Assembly: GCF_036375055.1 (NCBI RefSeq)
Contig: NZ_DASUSQ010000011.1
Span: 169,838 to 233,837 of the forward strand
From: Umezawaea sp036375055
GTDB lineage: Bacteria > Actinomycetota > Actinomycetes > Mycobacteriales > Pseudonocardiaceae
Reading direction: 5' to 3'
Length of the DNA: 64,000 nucleotides
The notes beneath the pieces were generated by a model. It did not search any database. It was not told where the DNA came from and saw only the letters and a program-made list of their open reading frames with translations. The number at the start of each line of letters is the position of its first letter. Within the stretch, counting starts at the first letter, position 1. The translations under genes were made by a program, and so were the position numbers. Of the stretch, positions 32,852-40,208 are shown piece by piece.

Positions 32852-34054
32852 TCACCGGGTTTCGCGCGGCTCAGCGGCAAGGGCCACCGCGCCAGGCTCC
32901 CGCCCGCGCAGCAGCGCGTTGAGCCGAGCGGCCTGCCTGGTGAGGTGCTCGCGTTCGGGGAGGTTGGGCGCCGACCGGGCGGCGTCGGCGTAGAGCCGGG
33001 CCGCGGTCGCCGGGTCGCCGTCGCGTTCGTGCAGGTACGCCGCCACGGCGGTGTGGCGGGGCAGGGCGGGGTCGAGCCGCGCCAGTGCCGCGAGGCCCGC
33101 GCGGGGGCCGTCCGCCTCGCCTACCGCGACCGCCCGGTTGAGCCGGGCCACCGGGCTGTCGGTGACGCGCACCAGTTCGTCGTACCACTCGACGATCTGC
33201 ACCCAGTCGGTCTCCTCGGCCGTCGGGGCGTCGGCGTGCAGCGCGGCGACGGCGGCCTGGGCCTGGAACTCACCGAGGCGGTCGCGGGCGAGGGCCGCCT
33301 GGAGGACGTCGACCCCCTCGGCGATCAGACGGGTGTCCCACAGCCCGCGGTCCTGTTCGGCCAGCGGCACGAGCCTCCCGTCGGGGGCGGTGCGCGCCGG
33401 GCGCCGGGCGTGGTGGAGCAGCATGAGCGCGAGCAGGCCCGCGACCTCCTCGTGGTCGATCCCCGCCGCGAGCTGGCGGGTGAGCCGGATCGCCTCCGCC
33501 GCGAGGTCGACGTCACCGGAGTAGCCCTCGTTGAACACCAGGTAGAGCACGCGCAGCACCGTGGCGACGTCACCGGGCCGGGTGAACCGGACGCCCGAGA
33601 CGGTCCGCTTGGCGCGGCTGATCCGCTGGGCGATGGTCGCCTCGGGCACCAGGTAGGCCTGCGCGATCTGCCGCGTGGTCAGGCCGCCGACCGCGCGCAG
33701 CGTGAGCGCGACCGCCGACGCCGGGGTCAGGGACGGGTGCGCGCACAGGAAGTAGAGCTGGAGCGTGTCGTCGGCGACCTCACCGGGGCCCGGCACGGGC
33801 TCGTTCTCGACGAGTTCCTCGCGGCGCCGCCGGGAGGTGTCGGCACGGGTGACGTCGAGGAACTTGCGCCAGGCCACCGTGACCAGCCAGCCCTTGGGGT
33901 CGCGCGGCGGGTCGGCCCGCCACGCGCGCACCGACTCGACCAGCGCGTCCTGGACGGCGTCCTCGGCCGCCGCGAAGTCGGCTCCGCGGCGGACGAGGAT
34001 CGCGATCACGGCGGGGGTGAGGTCCCTCAGCAGGGTCTCGTCCACCGTCGTCAC
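32852..34054 (-). CDS. ECF sigma factor, SigDGPF/ECF42 group
   Basis: 400 residues from GTG 34054. Sigma region 2 is near the N-terminus (FAAAEDAVQDALVESVRAWRADPPRDPKGWLVTVAWRKFLD). Region 4 is LTTRQIAQAYLVPEATIAQRISRAKRTV. A long C-terminal extension (about 175-395, DUF6596 and TPR-like, with YLVFNEGYSGD and RLNRAVAVGEADGP) is the hallmark of ECF42, which lacks a classic anti-sigma and is linked to DGPF proteins. Its start overlaps the stop of the DGPF gene by 4 nt. The extension probably controls activity. The target promoters are unknown. Confidence 0.9.
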   Translation of the reverse strand: MTTVDETLLRDLTPAVIAILVRRGADFAAAEDAVQDALVESVRAWRADPPRDPKGWLVTVAWRKFLDVTRADTSRRRREELVENEPVPGPGEVADDTLQLYFLCAHPSLTPASAVALTLRAVGGLTTRQIAQAYLVPEATIAQRISRAKRTVSGVRFTRPGDVATVLRVLYLVFNEGYSGDVDLAAEAIRLTRQLAAGIDHEEVAGLLALMLLHHARRPARTAPDGRLVPLAEQDRGLWDTRLIAEGVDVLQAALARDRLGEFQAQAAVAALHADAPTAEETDWVQIVEWYDELVRVTDSPVARLNRAVAVGEADGPRAGLAALARLDPALPRHTAVAAYLHERDGDPATAARLYADAARSAPNLPEREHLTRQAARLNALLRGREPGAVALAAEPRETR

Positions 34055-34458
34055 TCGGTGATGGTCGGGGGCTCCGACAGGAACGGACGCAGCTCGATCC
34101 ACTCGTGGATCGGCTTGCCGCCCGCGCCGGGAGCCGCGGACAGCTCGCCCGCCAGGTCGAGCGCCCGCTGGTGGGACTCGACGTCGATCACCATCCACCC
34201 GGCGATCAGGTCCTTGGTCTCGGCGAACGGGCCGTCGGTCACCGGCGGGCGGCCCTCGCCGTCGTAGCGGACGAACGTGCCCTCCGGCGAGAGCGCCTGG
34301 GCGTCGACGAACTCCCCCGTGGTCTCCAGCCGGGCGGCGAAGTCCTGCATGTACCGCACGTGCGCGGTGACCTCCTCCGGTGCCCACTGGTCCATCGACA
34401 CGTCGTTGGCCGGTGCGGGCGCGCCCCGGTAGTGCTTGAGCAACAGGTACTTGGCCAT
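34051..34458 (-). CDS. YCII/DGPF-domain protein, partner of the ECF42 sigma factor
   Basis: 135 residues with the family motif VTDGPFAETKDLIAGWMVIDV and an N-terminal ferredoxin-like strand MAKYLLLKHY. YCII-like proteins are small dimers of uncertain chemistry, typically encoded before ECF42 sigma factors. ATG 34458 is preceded by GAGGAG; in-frame codons upstream lack a start signal. It is the first gene of the pair, overlapping the sigma gene by 4 nt. A 33-bp palindrome lies about 110 bp upstream, shared with the divergent MarR gene. Confidence 0.9.
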   Translation of the reverse strand: MAKYLLLKHYRGAPAPANDVSMDQWAPEEVTAHVRYMQDFAARLETTGEFVDAQALSPEGTFVRYDGEGRPPVTDGPFAETKDLIAGWMVIDVESHQRALDLAGELSAAPGAGGKPIHEWIELRPFLSEPPTITE

Positions 34459-34569
34459 CGTGAACTCCTCGGTGCGGTCCGGCCCATTGTGGCCGTGTTC
34501 GACGCTGGGACGGAGCCCGCCACGGCTTCTCGACATCCGCCGACAAGATTTTTTCGGCGACGTGGGTTA

Positions 34570-34602
34570 CAGTCTGCCTGAAACTCAGTTTCAGGCAGAC
34601 TG
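34570..34602. promoter_or_regulatory. 33-bp perfect dyad between DGPF/sigma and MarR genes
   Basis: Arms CAGTCTGCCTGAAACT (34570-34585) and its exact complement (34587-34602) flank one central C. Sixteen-bp perfect arms are unusually long. It lies 25 bp before the MarR start codon, with GTTACA (34566-34571) as a possible -10 overlapping its edge. It is best read as a MarR-dimer operator. An RNA hairpin would also be stable. Confidence 0.75.
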
Positions 34603-34627
34603 CAACTCGATCGGAGGGAGCACGAAC

Positions 34628-35071
34628 GTGACCGGGAACGAGGACGGCGCCCCACCGCCGGCGAGCGTGGCGTTCCTGGCGATGGCGCTCGGCCGCCGGA
34701 TCAGGGAGCACGTCGAGGGCCGACTGCGCGAGCACGGCATCGGCCTGCGCCACCTCTCGGCGCTCGGGCACCTGCACCGGCAGCCCGGCATCTCCTACAG
34801 CGAACTCGCCCGCCGGGCGGGCGTGACGCCGCAGAGCATGCAGGACACGCTGCGGCTGCTGGAGAAGCTCGGGGCGGTCGAGCGCTCGACGGTGCCGGGG
34901 CGGGGACGCACGGCGGTGCTGCGCGTGACCGACGAGGGCCACCGGCTCCGGCTGGAGGGGCAGTCCGCGATCACCGCCGCCGACGCCGTGATCGGGGAGA
35001 CGAGCGCCGAGTTCGCCGCCGCGCTGGGCGCGGCACTGGCGCGGTTCAGCGAGGCGGAGGACGAGGGGTGA
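34628..35071 (+). CDS. MarR-family transcriptional regulator
   Basis: 147 residues from GTG 34628, with GGAGGG upstream. Helices LAMALGRRIREHVEGRLREHG, then the winged helix: ISYSELARRAGVTPQSMQDTLRLLEKLGAVER and wing VPGRGRTAVLRVTDEGHRL. A compact, standard-length MarR protein. It is divergent from the DGPF-sigma pair with the 33-bp dyad next to its own start, so autorepression, and possibly control of the sigma pair, is likely. The ligand is unknown. Confidence 0.88.
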   Translation: MTGNEDGAPPPASVAFLAMALGRRIREHVEGRLREHGIGLRHLSALGHLHRQPGISYSELARRAGVTPQSMQDTLRLLEKLGAVERSTVPGRGRTAVLRVTDEGHRLRLEGQSAITAADAVIGETSAEFAAALGAALARFSEAEDEG

Positions 35072-35580
35072 TGCCCACGCACGACCCGCTCACGGTCCCG
35101 CTCACCACGAGGCTGCCCCAGCGCCCGCGCGGCTGGCGTGGCGGCGTGGCGGCGTGGTGGCGGACGAGGAGTAACGCCCGTCCACGCTCCCACCCAACCC
35201 GCTGCCAACCAGACCTGGCGGAGGCCAGGTAGGTGCGCCACTCCACCGACACAGCCACAGCCACCACCGCCACCAGCGCCACGGCCACGGCCACGGCCAG
35301 CTACCACGGGCCGCTCACCGCGCGCCCGCCGCGGCCACCCGCACGACCCAGCGACGTGACGCACGAACCGTGACACCCCACCCGCGACCTACGACGACCC
35401 AGCCACCGCACCACCACGAACCCACCCACCACGAACCCACCCGCCACGAGCCCACCGCGGCGACCCACGCGGTCGGCGAACCGGAGACCGGGCCGTGACG
35501 CACTGCCCGCACAACCACCTACGACCGAATCCCGAGGAGAAGCACGTGCACCACCCACGTCGCGGCGAGCGAGTCGTCGC
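35072..35580. other. low-complexity intergenic region with short repeats
   Basis: 509 bp with no supported gene. It contains runs of GGCGTGGCGGC type, CCACGG direct repeats (near 35280-35295), a 7-bp hairpin ACCTGGC-GGAG-GCCAGGT (35213-35230) and a 15-bp tandem repeat (35410-35454). A 54-codon frame from ATG 35071 ends at 35233, is Arg/Pro/Trp-rich and looks spurious. The region may be a decayed gene or a promoter region for the membrane pair. Confidence 0.45.
35410..35454 (+). repeat. three tandem copies of a 15-bp unit
   Basis: The unit CCCACCACGAACCCA occurs at 35425-35439, with copies one change away at 35410-35424 and three changes away at 35440-35454. Origin unknown; slippage is likely. 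Confidence 0.6.
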
Positions 35581-36054
35581 ATGACCAAGTTCCTGCTCGC
35601 CGTCCACGTGCTGGCGGCGATCATCGCGATCGGGCCGGTGACGGTCGCCGCCAGCATGTTCCCCGCCGCCGTCCGCCGGGCCCAGGCCGAGCCCGGCGAC
35701 GGGCACCACGTCGCCACCGTGCGGACCCTGCACCGGATCTGCCGGGTCTACGCGGCGGTCGGGGTCGTGGTGCCGGTCTTCGGGCTGGCCACCGCGAGCA
35801 GTCTCGGGGTGCTGGGCGACGCGTGGCTGATCGTGTCGATCGTGCTGACCGGGATCGCGGCCGGGGTGCTGGGGCTGCTGGTGCTGCCCCAGCAGGATCG
35901 TGTGCTCGCCGATCTCGCACGCACCGAGTCCGCGGGTGTGCGGACCCGTGCCGTGGGCGCGCGGTTGGCGATGCACACGGGTGTGTTCAACCTGCTGTGG
36001 GCCACGGTCACCGTGCTGATGATCATCCGGCCCGGCTCGACGACGGGGGTGTGA
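35581..36054 (+). CDS. small integral membrane protein (DUF2269-like)
   Basis: 157 residues with four hydrophobic segments (FLLAVHVLAAIIAIGPVTVAASM, VYAAVGVVVPVFGLATA, AWLIVSIVLTGIAAGVLGLLVL, TGVFNLLWATVTVLMIIR). The first segment has the KFLLAVHVLAAI pattern typical of DUF2269 membrane proteins; function unknown. It is cotranscribed with the next small membrane gene, which overlaps its stop by 4 nt. The ribosome-binding site is weak (GCGAGCGAG). Confidence 0.75.
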   Translation: MTKFLLAVHVLAAIIAIGPVTVAASMFPAAVRRAQAEPGDGHHVATVRTLHRICRVYAAVGVVVPVFGLATASSLGVLGDAWLIVSIVLTGIAAGVLGLLVLPQQDRVLADLARTESAGVRTRAVGARLAMHTGVFNLLWATVTVLMIIRPGSTTGV

Positions 36055-36335
36055 GGGTGCGACCGCCCTGGCAGCCGCTCCCGGTCGCGGCGGGCGTCGA
36101 GCTGATCAGCCTGACCGTCCTGCTGCTCAACCTCGCGACCGTGCACTGGCCCGCCGTGGCGTCGCTCATGGGCCCCACGCACGGCTGCGCCTACCTGTTC
36201 GTCGTCATCGCCACCGCCCGCCACCCTCGGCGCACCGGGCGACTGGTCCTCACCGCGCTGGTGCCCGCCATCGGCGGCCTGCTCGTCCTGCGCCACCTCT
36301 CCCCCGCGCACGACGCCCAGCCGGGGAGGCGGTGA
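36051..36335 (+). CDS. small three-segment membrane protein
   Basis: 94 residues from GTG 36051, overlapping the previous stop (GTGA). Three hydrophobic segments: AAGVELISLTVLLLNLATVH, THGCAYLFVVIATA and VLTALVPAIGGLLVLRHL. PTHGCAYL and the overall layout resemble DUF3817-type membrane proteins. There is no functional evidence beyond the partnership with the upstream membrane gene. The frame continues open far upstream, but only this start fits a coupled gene. Confidence 0.7.
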   Translation: MRVRPPWQPLPVAAGVELISLTVLLLNLATVHWPAVASLMGPTHGCAYLFVVIATARHPRRTGRLVLTALVPAIGGLLVLRHLSPAHDAQPGRR

Positions 36336-36365
36336 CCGGGCGCCCGCACCCGGCCACCGCGAGGC

Positions 36366-37958
36366 TCAGCGGAACAGCACCCGGTCGACCACCTCCGCCA
36401 GGGTCGCCACCCGGTCGGCGGCCGCCCCCGTGGTGCGCCACGCGACGAAACCGTCCGGACGCACCAGAACCGCGCCGTCCTCGGCGATCCCGTACACCTC
36501 GGTGAACCGGCCCGTCACGTCCACCACGTCACGACCGACGTGGTGGCACCGGACCGGCACGCCCGACGCGCGGGCGACCTCGGCCGCCGCCTCGGCCCAC
36601 CCGGCGCCCGCCGGACCGGCGAACAGCACGGGGACCACGTCCAGCAGGTCCACCGTGGACAGCGGGGTGCCGTCGCGTTCCAGCGGCACGTGCGGCGCGC
36701 GGCTCCCCGGTGCGCCCGACGGGTGGTCGGGGTCCTCCAGGGCTCCCGGCACGACGGCGGCCTCGGGCACGAACGCGCCCTCGGGGTAGGTGTGGCCGAA
36801 CATCATCATCCGCTGCCGCGCCGCGCTCTCGCGGGGGTTGCCGGGTTTGCCGTTCACCAGCTCGTACCGGTCGACGGTCAGCCGCGTGGTCTCCTGGGCC
36901 ACGGGCAGCCGCTCGGTCTCGTAGGTGTCGAGCAGTCCGGGACCGGCCAGCCCGCCGTGGTGCAGGCCGATCTTCCACGCGAGGTTGAACGCGTCCTGCA
37001 CGCCCGTGGCCACGCCGAAGGTCCCCACGGGCGGCATGGTGTGCGCCGCGTCGCCCGCGACGAGCACCCGGCCGACCCTCATGCGCCGGGCCGACTGGCC
37101 GCGGATCTCCCACGGCGACCCGGAGATCCGGTCGACCACCACCGGCACGTCGACGCCGATGGCGGCCTTGAGCAGCTCGACGCACCGCGCCTCGGTGAAC
37201 TCGGCCGCGCCCTCCTCGGGGCGCAGCGAGATCGCGAACCGCCAGCGCCGCACACCGTCGATCGAGGTGAGGAACCCGTGCACGGCGGCGTTGCGCAGGG
37301 TCAGGGCGACGATCTTGCGGCCTGCCAGCGGTTCGTCGAGGTCGGCCTCGAAGTAGACGTTGATCTTGCGGGCGATCGTGCCGGGCCCGTCGTGCGGGAT
37401 GCCGAGCATCGCCCGGACCGGGCTGTGCGCGCCGTCCGCGGCGACGAGGTGCTCGGCGACCACCCGGTGCTCGGTGCCGGTGTCGTGGTCGCGCACCGTC
37501 ACCTCGACCCCGGCGGGCCCGTCGACCACGGCGACGACCTCGGTGTGGTCGCGCACGTCCGCGCCCGCCGCGACGGCGTCGGCGCGGAGCAGCGGTTCCA
37601 GCTGGTTCTGGTCGATGGCCGCCCAGCCGCACGGGCTGAGGCCCTCGGTGTCCGGCCCCAGCCGGTTCGGCAGGCGCATCAGCTCCGGTCCGACCAGGGT
37701 CTCGGCGTGCGCGACCACGGTGTGCTCGGCCACCGGCGACCGGGTGGCCAGGACCGCCTCCTCCAGGCCCACCATCCGGTACAGCTCGACGGTGCGCGGG
37801 TTGAGCGCCCGCGCCCTGGGGTCGGTGGCGGGCACGGCGCGCCGCTCCACCACCAGCGGGGGAACGCCGAACCGGGCCAGGAACACCGCGGCGGACAGGC
37901 CGGTCACACCGCCGCCCGCGACCAGGACCGGAACGGTGGCCGGGAAGTGGTCAGTCAT
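36366..37958 (-). CDS. FAD-dependent aromatic polyketide hydroxylase
   Basis: 530 residues, PheA/TfdB-type flavoprotein monooxygenase. GxGxxG in VLVAGGGVTGLSAAVFLARFG; the DG motif in VAADGAHSPVRAMLG; the GD motif in VLVAGDAAHTMPPVGTFGVATGVQDAFNLAWKI; a C-terminal thioredoxin-like tail with VLVRPDGFVAWRT. It uses NAD(P)H and O2 to hydroxylate an aromatic ring. It is the last gene of the spore-pigment operon, overlapping the cyclase gene by 8 nt. In the classic whiE cluster the hydroxylase is transcribed divergently; here it is in line with the rest. Confidence 0.9.
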   Translation of the reverse strand: MTDHFPATVPVLVAGGGVTGLSAAVFLARFGVPPLVVERRAVPATDPRARALNPRTVELYRMVGLEEAVLATRSPVAEHTVVAHAETLVGPELMRLPNRLGPDTEGLSPCGWAAIDQNQLEPLLRADAVAAGADVRDHTEVVAVVDGPAGVEVTVRDHDTGTEHRVVAEHLVAADGAHSPVRAMLGIPHDGPGTIARKINVYFEADLDEPLAGRKIVALTLRNAAVHGFLTSIDGVRRWRFAISLRPEEGAAEFTEARCVELLKAAIGVDVPVVVDRISGSPWEIRGQSARRMRVGRVLVAGDAAHTMPPVGTFGVATGVQDAFNLAWKIGLHHGGLAGPGLLDTYETERLPVAQETTRLTVDRYELVNGKPGNPRESAARQRMMMFGHTYPEGAFVPEAAVVPGALEDPDHPSGAPGSRAPHVPLERDGTPLSTVDLLDVVPVLFAGPAGAGWAEAAAEVARASGVPVRCHHVGRDVVDVTGRFTEVYGIAEDGAVLVRPDGFVAWRTTGAAADRVATLAEVVDRVLFR

Positions 37959-38280
37959 GTCGCTCCCAGCGGTAGAACTCGTGTGCCATGGCGTCCTGGG
38001 GTCCGCGCCACGTCTCGGGGTCGTACGGCAAGACGTGCGGACGCAGCTCGTCGCTGATCCGGCGGAACTGCGGGTGGTCGTGGTGCTCGGCGACCGCCTG
38101 CCCGATCGGCCGCTCCCCCTCGATCAGGTGCAGGTACAGGCCGCCGAACCGGAACAGGCTGCGCCCGCGCACCCCGATCACGGCGGGCAGGTCGGTGGTG
38201 CGGTCGGACTCGCCGAACACCTGGGCGATGTCCTCCATGGAATCGGGCGCCATCCGGGCCACGATCAGGGAGCGGTGCAC
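37951..38280 (-). CDS. TcmI-family polyketide cyclase
   Basis: 109 residues from GTG 38280. A small dimeric ferredoxin-like fold: HRSLIVARMAPDSMEDIAQVFGESDRT, RGRSLFRFGGLYLHLIEG, HPQFRRISDELRPHVLPYDPETWRGPQDAMAHEFYRW. The last segment is typical of WhiE ORFVII/TcmI cyclases. It would close a later ring of the polyketide after the aromatase/cyclase. Its first 16 nt overlap the aromatase/cyclase gene, so it is translationally coupled. Confidence 0.9.
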   Translation of the reverse strand: MHRSLIVARMAPDSMEDIAQVFGESDRTTDLPAVIGVRGRSLFRFGGLYLHLIEGERPIGQAVAEHHDHPQFRRISDELRPHVLPYDPETWRGPQDAMAHEFYRWERHD

Positions 38281-38723
38281 GCGAACTCCTCCACCTTCCG
38301 CTTGATCAACGCCATCTGCGTGCGGCTGTTGGCGTTGATGCGCCTGGTCATCGCGGCGTCGTCGACCGGGGCGGTCGGCTTCATCGCGAAGTCCTGCACC
38401 CACCGCATCCGCACGCCGCCCTCGACCTCCTCGTAGGTCCACCGGATGTCCATGTGCTCGAACGGACCCGTCTCGACGCGGCGGGCGATGACCGTGCGGG
38501 TCGCGGGATCGGCGACGCGCTCGGAGACCCAGCTCCACACCGTGCCGTTGTCGTCGGGGTGCATGGTGAGCCGGAACAGCACCCGGTCGCCGTCGCGCTC
38601 CAGCACCTGCGCCGACGCGTACTCGCTGAACAGGTCAGGCCAGCTCTCGACGTCGTTCGTGCGCTCCCACAGCAGGTCCATCGGCGCGTCGACGACGATC
38701 TCGTTCTCCGTGTGGCCGGTCAC
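38265..38723 (-). CDS. SRPBCC aromatase/cyclase (WhiE ORFVI/TcmN-like)
   Basis: 152 residues, a single helix-grip domain. Typical signatures: TENEIVVDAPMDLLWERTNDVESWPDLFSEYASAQVLERDGDRV, the HPDDNGTVWSWVSER loop and NANSRTQMALIKRKVEEF at the C-terminus. Single-domain members direct first-ring C9-C14-type cyclisation and aromatisation of non-reduced polyketides, consistent with there being no ketoreductase gene here. It starts at GTG 38723, one base after the ACP stop. Confidence 0.9.
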   Translation of the reverse strand: MTGHTENEIVVDAPMDLLWERTNDVESWPDLFSEYASAQVLERDGDRVLFRLTMHPDDNGTVWSWVSERVADPATRTVIARRVETGPFEHMDIRWTYEEVEGGVRMRWVQDFAMKPTAPVDDAAMTRRINANSRTQMALIKRKVEEFACTAP

Positions 38724-38724
38724 C

Positions 38725-38967
38725 TCACGCCCTCCCGGTGAGCAGGGACAGCAGTTCGCGCGGCGACTGGTCGGGCGCCACGTCGACCTCGCGGGACATG
38801 CCGTGGTTGCGCTGCAACTCGGCCACGACGCCCATCAGGCCGAGGGAGTCGACGCCGAGTTCGTCGAAGCTCTGCTGGGAGAAGCAGACCTGGTCGCCGG
38901 TCACCGCGACCCCGGTGCACCGGTTGATCAACGCCGCCAGGTCGGTCGGGGAAAGTGTGGTGTCCAT
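38725..38967 (-). CDS. acyl carrier protein of type II PKS
   Basis: 80 residues. The phosphopantetheine site is Ser 41 in FDELGVDSLGLMGVVAELQ. Four-helix ACP layout and an acidic helix II, as in aromatic PKS ACPs. It lies 2 bp after the CLF stop and 1 bp before the aromatase/cyclase, in the usual KS-CLF-ACP order. RBS GGAGG lies upstream of ATG 38967. Confidence 0.93.
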   Translation of the reverse strand: MDTTLSPTDLAALINRCTGVAVTGDQVCFSQQSFDELGVDSLGLMGVVAELQRNHGMSREVDVAPDQSPRELLSLLTGRA

Positions 38968-38969
38968 GG

Positions 38970-40208
38970 TCAGCTGCCTCCTCTGTTGGCTTCCGGACGT
39001 TGCAGGACCAGCGCCGAGTTCCCGCCGTACAGGCCTCGCGAGAGGACGAGCGCGGTGCGGAGGTCGGCTTCGCGGGCGGGCCCGGTGACGAGGTCGAGGT
39101 CGAACCGGCACTCGTCGACACCGGGGGTGGGCGGGATGACGCCGTGGTCGAGGGCCAGGACCGCCGCCGCCACGTCGAGGGCGGCGGCCCCCGCGTAGCA
39201 GCGCCCGTACCCGGTCTTCGGCGCCGTGACGGGCACCCGGTCGGCCGCGGGCCCGAACAGCGACCGCAGCGCCTCGAACTCGGCGCGGTCGGCCAGGGGG
39301 TCGCCCAGCGCGTCGAGGAAGACGACGTCGACCTCCGAGACGTCGAGCCCGGCCTCGGCCAGCGCGCACCGAGCCGCCCGCGCCAGCCCTTCGGCGGACC
39401 GCTCGAACCGCTGGGGGCCGGTGAAGGTGGCGCCGTACCCGGCGACGACGGCACGGGCCCGCGCGCCCCGGTCGCGCGCCGCGTCGGCGTCCTCCACCAC
39501 GAGCATCGCGCCTCCCTCGCCCGGCGCGAAACCGGCGGCGCGGGAGGTGAAGGGCAGGTACGCGGTGGCCGGGTCGGTGCCCGTGCTGAGCAGCCCGTTG
39601 CCGAGCTGGCAGCAGATCGCGTACGGGCAGAACGGGGCCTCGGTGCCGCCGACCAGCATGGCCGTGGCCCCCCGCCGGAGTTCGGAGCACGCCCCCGCCA
39701 CGGCGTCCAGCCCGCCCGCCTCGTCGGCGACCAGCACGCCGGACGGGCCGCGCAGGCCGTTGCCGATCGAGATCTGGCCGGTGCAGGCCGCGTAGAACCA
39801 GGCGATCGACTGGTACGGGCCGACGTGCTCGGGACCGCTGTGCCACAGCCGTTCGATCTCCCGCTGGCCGAACTCGACCCCGCCCGAGTAGCCCGCGGTG
39901 ATCACGCCGAACTCGAACGAGGGCACCTCGGCCGGGACGAGGGCGGCCTCCCGCAGCGCCATCGTGGCCGCCGCGAGCGCGAAGTGGGTGAACCGGTCGG
40001 TCTGCACCGCGATGCGCCCGTCGACCCACTCCTCCTGCTCGAACCCCCGCACCTCACCGCCGACGACCACCGGGTACGGGTTGGGCTCGAACCGGCTCAG
40101 CGTGCCGAGCGCGCGGTGCCCGTCGCGGATCGAGGGCCAGAACCGCTCGACCCCGAGCCCGCCCGGCGCCACCACGCCGAGCCCGGTGACGACGGCCGCC
40201 GGGCTCAC
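38970..40208 (-). CDS. ketosynthase chain length factor (KS-beta)
   Basis: 412 residues from GTG 40208, which overlaps the KS-alpha stop by 4 nt. A thiolase fold lacking the active-site Cys: the region reads TGQISIGNGLRGPSGVLVADEAGGLDAV. Position 163, which is Gln in most CLFs (EQAGGLDA), is Glu here (codon 39720-39722, GAG for the expected CAG). CLF pairs with KS-alpha and sets polyketide chain length. Other family pieces are GGTEAPFCPYAICCQLGNGLLS and APGEGGAMLVVED. By cluster type a dodecaketide product is expected. Confidence 0.93.
   Translation of the reverse strand: MSPAAVVTGLGVVAPGGLGVERFWPSIRDGHRALGTLSRFEPNPYPVVVGGEVRGFEQEEWVDGRIAVQTDRFTHFALAAATMALREAALVPAEVPSFEFGVITAGYSGGVEFGQREIERLWHSGPEHVGPYQSIAWFYAACTGQISIGNGLRGPSGVLVADEAGGLDAVAGACSELRRGATAMLVGGTEAPFCPYAICCQLGNGLLSTGTDPATAYLPFTSRAAGFAPGEGGAMLVVEDADAARDRGARARAVVAGYGATFTGPQRFERSAEGLARAARCALAEAGLDVSEVDVVFLDALGDPLADRAEFEALRSLFGPAADRVPVTAPKTGYGRCYAGAAALDVAAAVLALDHGVIPPTPGVDECRFDLDLVTGPAREADLRTALVLSRGLYGGNSALVLQRPEANRGGS

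Noticed and set aside
35071..35233. 54-codon frame whose ATG overlaps the MarR stop
   Set aside because: Overlap looked like coupling, but the product is repetitive Arg/Pro/Trp and it lies in a low-complexity tract.
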